Positions 45,148 to 57,739 of a DNA stretch of 64,000 nucleotides are shown here, piece after piece (position 1 is the stretch's first letter; every line of letters begins with the position of its first letter). The DNA lies in assembly GCA_022059125.1 (NCBI GenBank), contig JAEUWY010000019.1, forward strand, positions 434,001-498,000, given 5' to 3'. Source of the stretch: Corynespora cassiicola (taxonomy: Eukaryota > Ascomycota > Dothideomycetes > Pleosporales > Corynesporascaceae). Below the pieces are notes generated by a model. That model saw only the letters and a list, made by a program, of their open reading frames with translations, made no database searches and was not told where the DNA came from. A program made the translations under genes and the position numbers.

Positions 45148-46272
45148 GAATAAGAAGAAGCGTGCATAACCACCACCACCATCATCATCCATCAACGCAC
45201 GACGCACACGCCAGCAACGGGAAGAGCAGATAAGCACTTGGCCAGCGACGGCGCTTTCCTTCGGGCCCAAACAGGCTAATGGCATTTCCACGAGGCTCAT
45301 GCCCGCTTGGCTGCTCACCCTCTCCCTCCCTCCCCACACGGCAGCAGATCTCATCGCCCGTTTGTGTGCAGCGTCGGCCGGCGGCCCTTCAGACGGCCTC
45401 CAGGACCCTCTTGGAGAGGAACATGCAGCTAATACCCCTTCGGCCCCCGAGAGGCGAATATGCGCCCACAAGTCGAAGCGCATGAGCATCCCTGCGCCTC
45501 TCTGCGCGTCTTCCTGGCCCGCTCTGCAGACGCTCACCTCGCCATCTGATCGCCTGTCCCTTCCCGCCGCACGTTCATGCTGTAGCGGGTGCATTGCATC
45601 TCTTTGCGCCTTTGAGAAGCCGTCCATTTCAGCCCCCTCAGCCGGCGCTGTCGCGGCGATTCGCCCCGTTTTCAAGTCGGCGATTCCAGCGCGCCGGTAG
45701 GACAGCAGGCCGTCCGCAAGCTGATACCTACCTACTGCTCGTCGCTGCTGCTAGGCCCAGCGTTGAGTCCGGCGCCAGCTGCAATTCACCCCCATTCAAT
45801 CCAACCAGCCATCAGCCACCAGCCGGTTGGCCACCCCGCCCCGCCCCGCGCCTGGCCGCTTCGTCTGCTCCCATTTCCTTCCTAGTCCGTCTGTCTGCTG
45901 CGTGCTCGAGTCTCAAGTCTGGTTCCGCGCGCCGGCCCCGGCGCCGACGCCAGGCGGGGGTTTCGATGAGGCTCCTCGAATCCTCCCCAGCATAGTTCGC
46001 CGGCTGACCAAACGAATCCGTCCCGTCCATGTCCACTGGCTGGGCGCCTTTGTAATGCTGTCGGTATTACCAGGCACATGAGCCCGTTCCCTTGCGCTGG
46101 GTTGACAGGATGCAGCTTTGCACGTGGAGCGGCATGAGACCGGCTAGCTCATCCATGTTTCGTATGGATCGTGGCGTTTTTGCATGGCTCCACAGACTGT
46201 TTGCTAGTCAAATGTTGTCCCCCAGCTTCGCCGTCCGTGTCCTCCTGCGTGCTGTTGGCTGCAGCCCCGTCA

Positions 46273-46301
46273 TTGCTGCTGCTGCTGCTGCTGCTGCTGC
46301 C
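46273..46301 (+). repeat. GCT trinucleotide repeat
   Basis: About nine tandem TGC/GCT units, then diverged GCC/GCT units. Confidence 0.85.
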
Positions 46302-46935
46302 GCTGCCGCTGCACCTCCCATCCACTCTGCCTATAGGGAACCCATGGCCAACCATTCCCCTCCCTCGAGACCCACTTGGCTTTTTGGCAGCCCTGCAAAC
46401 TCTGCTCTTTGACCCTCTCGGTATCTTCTCACACGAGGGCAAAGATCCTGCTGAGAGGCGGATCGCCATGGCAGCCGCTGCTTGCCCGCCTGCCACACAG
46501 GGCACATGCGGCTCCATACAGCTAGCTAGCACGGCTGCCGTGTCTTTGACGCCCACGAGGGCTATTCTAGGTTTACTGACGTACAAGTCTGCACCGTGTC
46601 AGTGCGCCGGTACCGAATGATGACAGCGCGGCGGATCGACCTCTCTGCTCAACCCACGCTTAGGCTTGTGCTACGCTTCCAGCTTGCAGCTATACAAAGA
46701 AGGTGCTGACAATCGTTTCTCGTCCAAGGCGGCACTGGTTAATCCGTGTGAAGAGTCCCCTACAAATCACGTTATGATCCATGCCTTGCAAGCTTGAACG
46801 TGATATTCCTCTGCCACGCGACCCCTCTTCACGTCTCTTTAAGCCGCAAATCGCCATCTCATCCCCCTACCTCCTCTTTCCTCCCCCCACTCTCCTCGGT
46901 CTCCGTACGCCATCAACCCAGAAACTCTGTGAAAC

Positions 46936-48285
46936 ATGCCCATGAGGCGAGTTCTCTTGACTGGTGCCAACAACTTAACGGGATCCCACATTCTCCATCA
47001 CTTGCTCGCGTCCAATGTTTCGGTACGAGCCGTCGTAGGATCTAGGGAAGAAGCACAGGCCCTGCAGTATCAGTACTCTTCAACGAACCCTCTGCTGCTG
47101 GATTTTGCAATAGTAGCCCAAAAAGACCTTGCCGTGCCCGGCGCCTTTGACGATGCTCTCTCCGAGCGTACCGACCCCTTCGATACCGTCATCCACACCG
47201 TCCCAGCAGAGCCTTCCGAAGAGGCCGATTGCCTGGCACGATTCATCAACCTGGAGTCTGACTCTCTGGTCAGCTTCCTCAAGTCGGTCAGGGATGTTGC
47301 GCCAGCGGTGCGGAGAGTCGTCATCACGGCCTCGCTCACACCATTCGCCCGGTGGCTAGTAGATCCCCAGGTCGAACAAGCTCCACGCAGCGGGCATGCT
47401 ACATCACAAAGGGCCGCCGAGATTGATTCAGACTACGTCCTTGCCACCAGCCAGGCAAGTGACAACATCGTGGCCGACTCCCTGTGGAACTGGATGAGAG
47501 GAGCGTCTGCCCCCTTCGACCTCGTCTACCTCACCGCGCCAAGCATCTATGGGCCTTCGATGCGGCCACTGGAGAATTCGTCCGATCTGGAAGAGGTACT
47601 GAATCCCACTCGTAATCAACATGCTCCTATTCTTCTTTTCTTTTTCTTTTTTTTTGGTTCGATCAAACGAAGTATCAGGGCAAATTGCTACAAGCCAGCC
47701 AGGTTGAAACCGGCAGTCCTGGCGCCACTCATTCTGAAACATTTTGCTGACGCTGTGCATTGTCGTCTAGGCCAATCGACGGATATGGAACATATGTAGC
47801 AACGACATCGACGAACATATGAGCTCACCGCCATATGGAATCGACTTCTTCTCTGATGTGAGGGTGAGTCAGCTCTGCCACCAAACGGTCTTCGTTTCTG
47901 CGCCGGCACCCATCTTACATGCTTTGCCAAGGATCTCGCCTTTGCGACTGTTCAGTCGGGCTTCACGCCCCACGCCGGCAACAAGCGCTTCTTCATCTCG
48001 GCCGGCACCATGCCCTCCGGCTCCGACATCTCAAGCTTCCTCGCCAGCCGGTTCCCAGAGCTGGGGTCCCGCGTGCGGGGCTATGGGTCTCCACCGCGGC
48101 GGCGGCGAGGAGGGGGGTCGTCGTCTGGAGGAGAATCACCCCTCGACACAATCGACACGAACCTCGCTGCCAGTATCCTGGGAATGGGCCGGTATCGCCG
48201 CGTAGAGGACACGCTGACGGACCTCGCGGTGCAGATCCTCGAGCTTCATCGGCGGAAGGACTGGAGAACAGTGATACACAGTTGA
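46936..48285 (+). CDS. Divergent extended SDR (Gre2/NAD-epimerase-like), catalytic residues apparently lost
   Basis: Three exons: 46936-47595, 47771-47863 and 47932-48285; 368 aa. The N-terminus VLLTGANNLTGSHILHHLL is the Rossmann TGxxGxxG site with Asn at the middle Gly. DTVIHTVPAEP, RRVVITASLTPF and FDLVYLTAPSIYGPS follow the extended-SDR order seen in Gre2/cinnamoyl-CoA-reductase-like proteins. Exon 2 gives ANRRIWNICSNDIDEH, and exon 3 opens DLAFATVQSG and KRFFISAG, matching the family's VDVRDVA-type region. Where the YxxxK motif should be (before VADSLWNWM), my alignment gives Ser and Asp instead of Tyr and Lys. A PPRRRRGGGSSSGGE insert sits near the C-terminus. It may bind a nucleotide without reducing anything. 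A standard reductase role should not be assumed. Confidence 0.78.
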
Positions 48286-48420
48286 AGAAGAAGAAGAAAA
48301 ACAAAAAGATGGTGGGACACGAGCGAGCATACACACAAATACGCACAGAGAGAGAGATATGGTTTTTTTTAATGCATTCACTGTCCCCCCTCCGCCCTTC
48401 TTCCTCCTTTTCTTTCTTTT

Positions 48421-48440
48421 CTCTCTCTCTCTCTCTCTCC
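48421..48440 (+). repeat. CT dinucleotide repeat
   Basis: Ten CT units in the 3' flank of the SDR gene, next to a T-rich stretch. Confidence 0.9.
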
Positions 48441-50061
48441 CTTGTTTTTGGAAGTCGGCGTGTCATCCACTCTATCTATGCCGGCATCAGTACCAGTAGT
48501 AGTACCGTCTTTTTGGTATACTCACCCCACCATTTGTAGCGACCCCGAACAAGAGTCTCCCGCCAATCCGGACAACTCGCCAACCTACATCGCGCCGAGA
48601 CACCTGCGCCCTCGCTAATCAACTTCTTCATCCACGTACGCCGTTTCAGACGCTGGGCCACCATCCTCGCTAGCTCTTGTCCGCATCAGCGGTGCGGACC
48701 CGGTCGTGTGTTACAAAGCCGGGTGTGCGCTTCGAGGGGCGCGGGGTGGCGGTGCGTGATGCTGGAGGGATGCCCGGCGCACGCGGGACTTGCTCCTGTC
48801 ATGTCTTGCGGCGGGGAAGGGCTTGCGTGAGTGGAGAGCTAGGCGGATAGATGGGAGTGTAGAGCTGGAATCTTCAGTTGAGAGGGAGAAGAGGAAGAAG
48901 ACGGGCGATTGTGATGGGCACAGAGACCTTTTTTTTTTCCTGATGGTGGTGGGAGATTGCCTGGATTTGGGCTGGTTGGTTGGTCATTTCACTCTGCATA
49001 TAGGTCTCATTTCGTCCTCATTTCATTTCATTTCTCTATCTAACGTTGGATGTTGGATTCTTCGCCGCCGCTATTTCCTTTTCTCTCTTCATTTTTCCCT
49101 TGGTTCGTAGTTGCGCTGCATGCACACATTGACTTTATTTGATTTTGAATTCCTTGGAGATTGCCACGCTACGCACATACATCCCATCCTCCGAGCCTCT
49201 CATTCTGTCTATGCGTCCCACCAATACCCTTTTTTTTACATTGGTTCGCTGTGCGAGGAGGGAGAGACGGGGTGCGTGTCCGGAGATTGCGCAGGCAGTT
49301 GGTAGTTTCCGTCCCGGGACGGACCCTTTCTTTTGCGCAACGGGCTCTCCGGACCGCGGGCTGCAGTACGCGGACATGGACTCACCACATCAAAAGGCAA
49401 TTGTTTTTTTTTCCTCACGAGAGTTTGCGCCTAGGGCGGAAGGGAAGGGAAGGGATGTGATGCGATGTGATGCGATGCGTGAGCGATGCGATGGTTAGGC
49501 GAGACGCGCGCGCGCGCGCACGCGAGCAATGCAGTGCAGACAGGAGGAACACGGCGTCCAGCAAATTTCGTCATCGGTGCGGGACTTGTTTGGTGGTGGC
49601 TTTTTCGCTCGCTCGCCCTTTTTCTTGATCGTCTGTGCTGGGCTGAGCTTGCTGGATGCTGAATGCCGTCCGTCCTGAAGCTCTAGGAATCCTGGGGGGG
49701 TGCGAGCGAGTAAGGGAATGAATGGTGGGGCTTTGCCTTGGGTTGACGGCGGGACGGTTCGATGGCTGGCAGGCATGGGTGTCTGTCGGTACGTACATGG
49801 GATGTTATGTGGGCTGGCCAGTTGCGACAATGTTCTGGTCGGGGCGCTGGAACCTGAGCCGTCCGTGTATCCATTGCTTTCTGCAGGACGAAGACATACA
49901 GATGGGGGAAAGAGAGTTCGCCACCTATTCTTGCCTTTCTAGGACGTGCGTGGGTGCGGGACCCGTGTTTGGGTTTGCAAGATGGGCAAGGTGAAAATGA
50001 GAGAAGAAGGTTTTGCCACTTGTTTGGCGAGACGATATAGCATAGGATGACGGTGGGGTTT

Positions 50062-50100
50062 GGGATTGGGATGGGATGGGATGGGATGGGATGGGATGGG
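50062..50100 (+). repeat. GGGAT pentamer repeat, predicted G-quadruplex
   Basis: Eight GGG runs separated by ATT or AT loops within 39 bp. This satisfies the usual G3N1-7 rule for a G-quadruplex on the plus strand. Confidence 0.85.
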
Positions 50101-53100
50101 AGACACGGGTCCCCAGTTTCACGTTGCGCTACGCTACACCACGTCACGGCAAAGAATTGTTCGTGCCCGTCTATTTTGGTGCCGGCAATTACAAATACAA
50201 AAAAGCTATTCTGTGCTATACCGTCAAACTAACCGTGAGTATGTGAAATTGCCCCTGCGGCCACCAACTACGCACCCGTGCATGTACGCGTGCGTGGGAC
50301 TGCAGCCGAGTTTATGCCGGCAGGCAGAGCAGCTGGCTGCTTGTCTACACCTAGTCGACTAGCTTGACGGGTCCGTACACGACCCTCCAGAGGCAATGGA
50401 ATGGAGCGTGCATGGAGCGTGCATGGGGTGGTTTGCAGCATAGCGTAGCGTGGCATGGCATGGTGTGTAGCATGCATGGCCTGCAAAGCGAGACCATGAA
50501 CCCTCCCCCCCAAATCCATCTGCCGATCAAACACGCCCAAGCGCAGTTCGAGTCCAGTCCCATCCGTACAAACCCAGCGCTGGGCATGAGTATGGGGAGA
50601 GGAAGGAAGGGTTTGCGATCCTGCGCAGTGTAGCCGCGTGGCCCCCATGCACCACCATCCGTTGGCAAGACAGACGGAAACAAACAAGGTTCCTTAGACT
50701 CTGATAGCGCCGCATCATGGCGTGTCGCGCGCCGAAGGCAGGATGGAAAGAACCGAGAAACATGAGGGGGAAGAACAAGAACAGTGTCCCAAAAAGGCTG
50801 TGTCTCACTCTTGGGCACACGTTTTGGGACTTGTCCACGCTGCGCGCTCCTCTCAGCGAGACGCTCTCATGTCTCATTCCGCGACTTGCCCCGTTGCTGT
50901 CCTTGGGCCGCATGTTCAGTATATTGTTTTCCTCGTTTGTCGTCATCCTCGCCTCGGCCTGCGCCTTTGCCGGGTTCTGTTTCTGTCTCAATGCTGTGTA
51001 ACTATGCGAAGAGAGTACGTGGGTAGGCCAAGGGGACAGCGCGCGGCGGGTCAAATCCAAGTCGAGCTGCGCCTACGGCTCGCGCTCAGTATACATAGAA
51101 CAGTATCGGGCCACTAGTACCGTCCAATACTCTATATATTGAGTACGAAGCGGGGTGTATACTACCGCTGCGGCGTAGTGTGTTGGTCATTACGCGGCTG
51201 TGCTGCGTACATCTTCAGCCCGAGGGTTGCTATTGCGCTGTGCCGCTGTGTGCCGCGTTTGGGGGCGACGGCTGGCGCTTGGGGCGCGTAGGTAGATTTC
51301 TCGTCAATCTTGAATTTGAACATCTTAGTCCTTCTGGATGGCTAAAGTTTTAGATGTTTGTGTTTGGAGATTGTCACGGATGAGTAGAGCACACCAACCC
51401 GTGTGTATGTAGAAGTTTGAGTTAACTTGGCAACATGGAGCTTGAGAGGGACTAAAGACCTCGGCAAAAGCAGCTCGTATTTACATGGCTTACCACATGA
51501 AAGATGCCGTTTTTCATCCCTGTTTTCAATCTTGTCCCCTGGCTGGCGACGGTTGTTTATTTGGGCTAGCATGCAGCAGATCTTTTCGGTCCCGTTCCAA
51601 TATCACAATATTGGTGTTGGATGTCTGCTACTTGAAATCCTACACAGAAGCGGCAGGGAAGAAAGAGGATTTCTGCTCCAACAGTTCCTATATCATCAGC
51701 AGGACAGCCTCGCATGTGTACCAAGCGAGCCGTCAAGCGCGGTACATCAATATTCCATGCTGGAAAATTAGACCCGAGCACATGCCGAGTGAATTGGCCC
51801 AGCTTCCTCGTTCTCCGAGGAATTATTGCCGTGTGCGTAAACATGCGTGCATGCCTTGAGTGCATGTCTTGTGTGGACCGGTGTATAGGTGTCGTCTACT
51901 CCAAAAATAGTCCCTCTCCCCCCTCCCCCCCCTGCTTTGGAAGAATATGGCAAAAAGACGAAACGAGACGATACGAAACAATCACCGCGCGCTTACCCAT
52001 GCAAGCACCGGCTCAACCGTGCCCATACACAGATAGGCGCGGTGGCGTCGTAGCCTCTCCCTCTCCCCGGTATAACGTTTCCGAGTACGCTACTTGGCCT
52101 GCATCGGTGTCGTTTATGCGAAACACTTAGCTAGTAGGCGTAGTATGTTTTAGCGTCTCGTGTCGTCTCGTGTCGTGTGCGCCCAGCAGTCGTCGCGGGA
52201 CCTCTCCTCCATCCCGCGAATCAGCAAAGCGCCGAAGTGCGGCTAGGCCGCATGACGGCGTGGGCTTAGCCCGCCTGTGTGGGGGGGTGTGCTCTTCGTA
52301 TTCTGCATCTCATACCGGGATCAACTGGTCGCGCTGAGCAGCGTGGCCTGCCGTACATACATCAGTTTTCCCTAGTGGTCCTCGCCATGACGGGATGGGG
52401 GGAGTGAGAAGGCGCACGCATGCACCAACTCACAGGGCTGAAAGTATGCCGTGCGCGCATATCGGGCTGCGGCTAGAACAGAGCTAAGGGCCAGAAACGT
52501 GGCCTGGCTAGGTTGGCCTCGCTGATGGATGCATGGTACGCGGTGGTGGAGGGTGCGGGTAGCATGTGTATGGATGAGGAGGGGAGGGGTTGATGTTGGC
52601 TCGGGTGAGTCTTCATCGCCTAACCCGTTGCGGCTGCGTCTTCATGCTATCAATTTCTTCACCTACTAATCCGCCTATTGACCCTGTCGTTTACGATTAG
52701 GTGCACTATGCTGTGTCATGTTCGCCGGGTGGACTTGAACGTGCAGTGACAAACTCTGTTCAAATCGACCGAGTTCGCGGGCCAGATATCGAGCCGCATA
52801 CATACGTCTATGCGGGCTCCATGTCTCAAGTGATCGATCGACTGCGCAAGAAATCTTAGCGGTTATATGGTACGAGACGGACAGTGAGGATACATACAGC
52901 TATTTTGTTTTTTTGTTAATCTCCATCTTGCTACGGCTTGGCCCCATTCACTATTGCCTGTCGTTCCAAGGTTGTCACTGTACTGCGCTCCAATCACGAG
53001 GCCCGAACAAGCCAATCCGGGCCGGACTTGGATGAAACAAAAAAAAGCTTACATTTCCAGAATAGGTGATCGTGCTTATCTGTCAGCCAGCTTCATCCCC

Positions 53101-53886
53101 AGCGACGCGGTATGTCGGCGTTTGCACGTGCAGGCCTTCTACATATGGCGAATTAGGCGCACGGGAAGGGTCGCGGGGTGGGCCACTTGAGGTGAGATGC
53201 GTGATGTGAGACGGAGTGTAATAGAACGCCCTCCTGTATGCATACATATTAGAGAGTTTCATGATGTTGTCAGTGCAGGTTGTCATAGATATATGTGAAG
53301 ACGTATATAGCCTTTATACTTTGAGGAAAGGCTTTGGTCCAACACTACACGAAGACTCAAGTCTGCCTCGAGTTTGCAATCCCTATTAAATTCTGGTAAA
53401 CAGGTACTCATATTTTCATTACAGTCGAGCATTTGTCAGCTAAAAGGAGTCATTTGAGCTAAGAAGAGGGTTCCAAGTGTGGCAAGGTTTTGTTCCAGGC
53501 ATTCAAACTGCGAGAATTTTCGGTAGAAGCATTCAGCTATGATCCATAAATTCCTCTCCAACAATCAAGTGCCACTCTTTAATCTTTTTTTTCTCATATA
53601 CCTATGTTGACTGGTCGAGGTCGAGGTCCGTTGTGTGTCAAATTGTGCTTGAGAGGGCTCCCTCAACCCGAATTTGTGCCATTAAAAAAATCCAACAATC
53701 CGTATCCACTTCGATGCAGATCAATAACTAAAAAACGCCTTTCCGTCGAGATTTGAACCAGTTAGATTGAACATGTTGGCTCCAACAGTGCCGCCGTAAT
53801 CAATGAACAAGAAGGCTCGTTATATTTCGTCGGTATCCCGTTGTTCCACCTACTGAGTCCGGCGATTTCCCAATTCCCCGTGTCTC

Positions 53887-54631
53887 TCAACAATAAGGTG
53901 GCATGAAAATAACCGCAACCACCATATTCAAGGGGATTATAAACCACATTAGCAGCTGATCCCGATCGCACCTGGGTGGCCTTTTTCTGACTATATCGAA
54001 AGGAGACTCCAAGCTATTGGTTCCAATCCCTAATGTGCTCTTAAAATTCATCTCAATAAAAAGCTTCCGTTTTCCGTCTTGCGCACATAATGTCTCTAGT
54101 GACGACGGCGTGGTGAGCTTGAAACCAAAGAAACCGAAAGAGCGGCCAGGTTCCAAAGGATCTTTCGAAGGCGCTTGGTAAGTCCGCTCATTGCGGATGC
54201 AATCGCTGAGCCCATAAAGCGCTACTGGAGACGACGGTGGGAATGGGCGTGAGCCGTCTAGTGAAGCCGTCCCCCAATACCATGCAGCGCAGTATTCACA
54301 CAGTTGCGTAATACCTGTGGCTCGGAGTAGGCACTCTGTAACTGCTGGATCCTCGAATACGACTATCGCCGATATGATTTGGCGGTGTTCTCGAAATCTG
54401 ACCAAAGAGAGAGAGGTTTCCGTTATTAGATGCGAAACTGCCGAAGAAACATGCTATCGGAGGGGCTCCAAATGATTAAGAGTCAGGCTTCAACTAACAA
54501 TGCGTGGAAAGCGCTGAGATGAGATTTAAGCGGTTCCAGACTTGGAGATGTTTCTCCCAACAATTGAAGATATGTTTTTCCAAGCTCCAGAGGCACGTGT
54601 AGAAGGCATTTTCAGCTGGAGATGAAGGCAT
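53887..54631 (-). CDS. Unrecognised protein, two exons, possible frameshift at the 3' end
   Basis: Exons 54499-54631 and 53887-54437 join in phase 1 (GTTAGT...GGCAG, 61-bp intron) to give 227 aa starting MPSSPAENAFYTCLWSLEKH. I do not recognise the family. Visible features: a Trp/Cys-rich start, ITQLCEYCAAWYWGTASL, FGFFGFKLTTPSSLETL and FIEMNFKSTLGIGTNSLE. No signal peptide. From about 53990 a second frame is open and looks more protein-like (NVVYNPLEYGGCGYFHATLL, then RDTGNWEIAGLSRWNNG) and runs to 53762. The annotated frame ends in MWFIIPLNMVVAVIFMPPYC. No intron of normal size links the two, so the gene may carry a one-base shift or have decayed. The intron model across 54438-54498 supports it having once been a real gene. 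Confidence 0.45.
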
Positions 54632-55106
54632 ATCCAGGAATATGACTATTTAGAATAGATCATTAGCATCGAGTATTCCAAACTGCATTATACCAAACTT
54701 ACAGAGAGCCCTCTTAGTAGAAAGCTCCGGCGCCGGGGCAAGGCGAGGGTTTTTGCCGGAGTTTTTTGTTTAAAAGAAAATCATGGCGAGTCTCTCCCAC
54801 AGTTTCCCGATGATTCGTGTGGCTAATAGTATCCTCGGAAGAAATTTCCAGCGATCATAAAGGCAGGTCGGTTGCCTGAAGTCATAGCGGCATCGCCTTG
54901 CGGCGAATCATAGCAGCTGACAAGCAGGCCGACCTTCTTAACGGCACGTTGGACAATTCTGGCACGAGTGGATTCCTCGATTGCGCTCCCATTTACGACG
55001 AGCCTGAACATAGATTTGTCAGTTCTCAACTCCATAATTCAGAAAGCAGGAAGAGGGAATGAGATACTGAAATAAGAGACGAAGAAATATAGAGTGTCAT
55101 ACTTAC
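54632..55106 (-). other. Unresolved coding-like stretch
   Basis: A minus-strand open stretch (55002-54823) reads LVVNGSAIEESTRARIVQRA, then VKKVGLLVSCYDSPQGDAAM and ends FFRGYY-stop. It has a plausible acceptor just upstream (TTCAG at 55004-55008) but does not join the preceding exon in frame. It could be the end of the membrane-protein candidate upstream or a separate remnant. Confidence 0.3.
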
Positions 55107-55400
55107 AAGTTTGAATCCCTCCGCCAACCCCCAGCTCATGAGCTGGAGGAAGAAAATGGTACCATATCTCAGATGCCACGGAAGGGATTCAAGGCCGTCC
55201 ACAAAAGGGAGCCAACCGAAGCACCCATACCCCATGAAGAGCGATACCAAAAGCCAGACGAAACACCAGAGAAAACCGTAGAGGAGACTTTTCCAGATGT
55301 ACCAGCGATGCTGATGATATTTTAGGGCCAAAAGGCCACAGAGCGAGCGTAAAAATTTGTAAATCATGTTTACGTAGTGGATGTATGAGCAAAAAAACAT
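55107..55400 (-). CDS. Candidate exon of an unrecognised membrane protein
   Basis: 98 codons open from MFFCSYIHYVNMIYKFLRSL, ending at a canonical GTAAGT donor (55101-55106). It contains a strong hydrophobic segment (LLYGFLWCFVWLLVSLFMGY) and a second one (YGTIFFLQLMSWGLAEGF). The frame is open further 5' to an acceptor near 55428. Splicing to the acceptor near 55004 in phase 0 would give a short tail (ARRKWERNRGIHSC...) and stop; the longer downstream frame is out of phase. I do not recognise the family, and the gene may be broken. Confidence 0.3.
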
Positions 55401-55958
55401 TCTACAGAATTCGAAGTAATAGCCTGATTGTTTCTATTACTAGTGGAAAGTACATTGATAATATAGCACTTTCCTCAAATTTGAAAAGGCTTTCCTAATG
55501 TTGTCAGGGAAAGAGAATACAATCCTAATATAGCTTCAACCCGTTGTGATTGTAAGATAGATCCATTTGGAAAAGATTAAGAGCGATATGTCTTTATGAT
55601 ACCTACATGGTATGATGAACATTTTATTTAAAGACGTGATAATTCCATGAAGGCATCATAATGCTTCGTTCTGCCTGTTGCTTTGCACATGGTCCAACGG
55701 AAGGAGGTGATTACAAGACAGTTCTATTCAGAAAAGATTGAAGGGCATATGCCTTTATGAGGTCTACATAGCATAATGAGTGTTCTACTAAGAAATATCA
55801 GGATGTGATGAAGGCGCCAGAATGCTGTTGTACTTATTGTTTTGCGCATGATCCGACGGAAGGAGGTAACCAGAGCCTAAGAAACAGCCCTGGAGTGTTG
55901 TTCAAGTCAACATTCGATTGAAAAATGACGCGATATGAGTGACTACCAATTTCCATAA
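55401..55958. other. Non-coding stretch with a decayed duplication
   Basis: AT-rich, without coding sense. Holds the two-copy tandem repeat described separately. Confidence 0.5.
55571..55872 (+). repeat. Diverged two-copy tandem duplication (period about 160 bp)
   Basis: Copy 1 runs from about 55571 to 55713, copy 2 from about 55732 to 55872. Both start aaaagatt and end with cggaaggagg. Two gap-free blocks (48 and 36 bp) aligned by hand show 19 mismatches, 16 of them transitions. Small indels lie between the blocks. The bias suits RIP or cytosine deamination. Confidence 0.7.
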
Positions 55959-56187
55959 TTAATTAGCCCTCTGAAAGACTTTCGGGAATATTTCAATGAG
56001 AATGATCCAGATTGTATGTCCACCCCATGGAGGAGATTGAAGATGCCCGGGCCTAGACATGATGAAATCCCACGCTAGTCCGAATACAGAAACCCCGTGA
56101 CCCATGTTGTACCAAACAACGCAAGATGTATCATGCTCGACGAAAATTAGCTTGGTTGATGTCCAAGGCGATGTTTGCGGTTGCGCC
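55959..56187 (-). CDS. Small ORF with hydrophobic segment (unrecognised)
   Basis: 76 aa from MAQPQTSPWTSTKLIFVEHD, divergent to the sirtuin gene. Contains VWYNMGHGVSVFGLAWDFIM and GGHTIWIILIEIFP, moderately hydrophobic. Could be the first exon of a membrane-protein gene whose later exon is at 55107-55400, with the tandem duplication between them. No family recognised. Confidence 0.25.
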
Positions 56188-56478
56188 ATTGTTACGCCCA
56201 AACCGCCCCAGGAGGTGATTGCTAGCTCTTCTTGGCGTGACGCAAGAGCTCTGTCGGACCCCCGATAATTTTAGTCCCATCGTGGGGTCGCGTTGTTCTC
56301 ATTACACCAACCTCCACCACGCGCCCGACATCGACCCCGCCTTTACCGTACTACCCTCAAAATAGGTCGCAAACACAAATCCCACCGCCAGCAGCTCCAG
56401 TCGAGCAAGCCCTGGCGAAACTCTGAAAAGGGCCGCAAAGGCAAAGACAAAGGCAGAGGACGAGCTAGGCACGGCAAA
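56188..56478. promoter_or_regulatory. Region upstream of the sirtuin gene
   Basis: 291 bp. Contains a pyrimidine-rich stretch (about 56300-56350) close to the probable transcription start of the sirtuin gene. No TATA box. Confidence 0.4.

Positions 56479-57739
<1,261 letters not shown>

Larger units (their letters stand above)
44406..46935. other. Gene-poor region with microsatellites
   Basis: About 2.5 kb. Many overlapping ORFs on both strands arise from GC-rich, repeat-bearing sequence; none has a domain or consistent codon use. Contains a GAA and a GCT microsatellite. The last 250 bp before 46936 have a TATA-like tataca at 46691 and a CT-rich stretch, probably the SDR gene promoter. Confidence 0.55.
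48286..53886. other. Long gene-poor block
   Basis: About 5.6 kb with no supported gene. ORFs such as 50717-51001 (+), 49683-50147 (-) and 50527-51060 (-) overlap each other and match nothing. The first 3 kb are GC-rich with simple repeats (CT run, alternating CG, GGGAT run). From about 51300 the sequence becomes AT-richer with scattered Pyr/Pur tracts. Such stretches in filamentous ascomycetes often hold decayed repeats. Confidence 0.5.

Noticed and set aside
44774..45169. 131-aa plus ORF ending in a poly-Glu tract
   Set aside because: The Glu tract is just the GAA microsatellite; the rest is low complexity.
48286..51120. Several 130-180-aa ORFs (e.g. 47993-48466, 50351-50818, 50527-51060)
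   Set aside because: They overlap one another on both strands, arise from simple repeats, and none shows domain content.
52730..53765. Short tRNA T-arm-like matches (gacttgaac at about 52733, atttgaacc at about 53751)
   Set aside because: No 5-bp T-stem pairing and no acceptor or anticodon arms could be folded around them.
53971..53990. A 20-nt GTCAG...CAG intron that would join the two frames of the unknown gene
   Set aside because: Far below the minimal size for fungal spliceosomal introns (about 40 nt).
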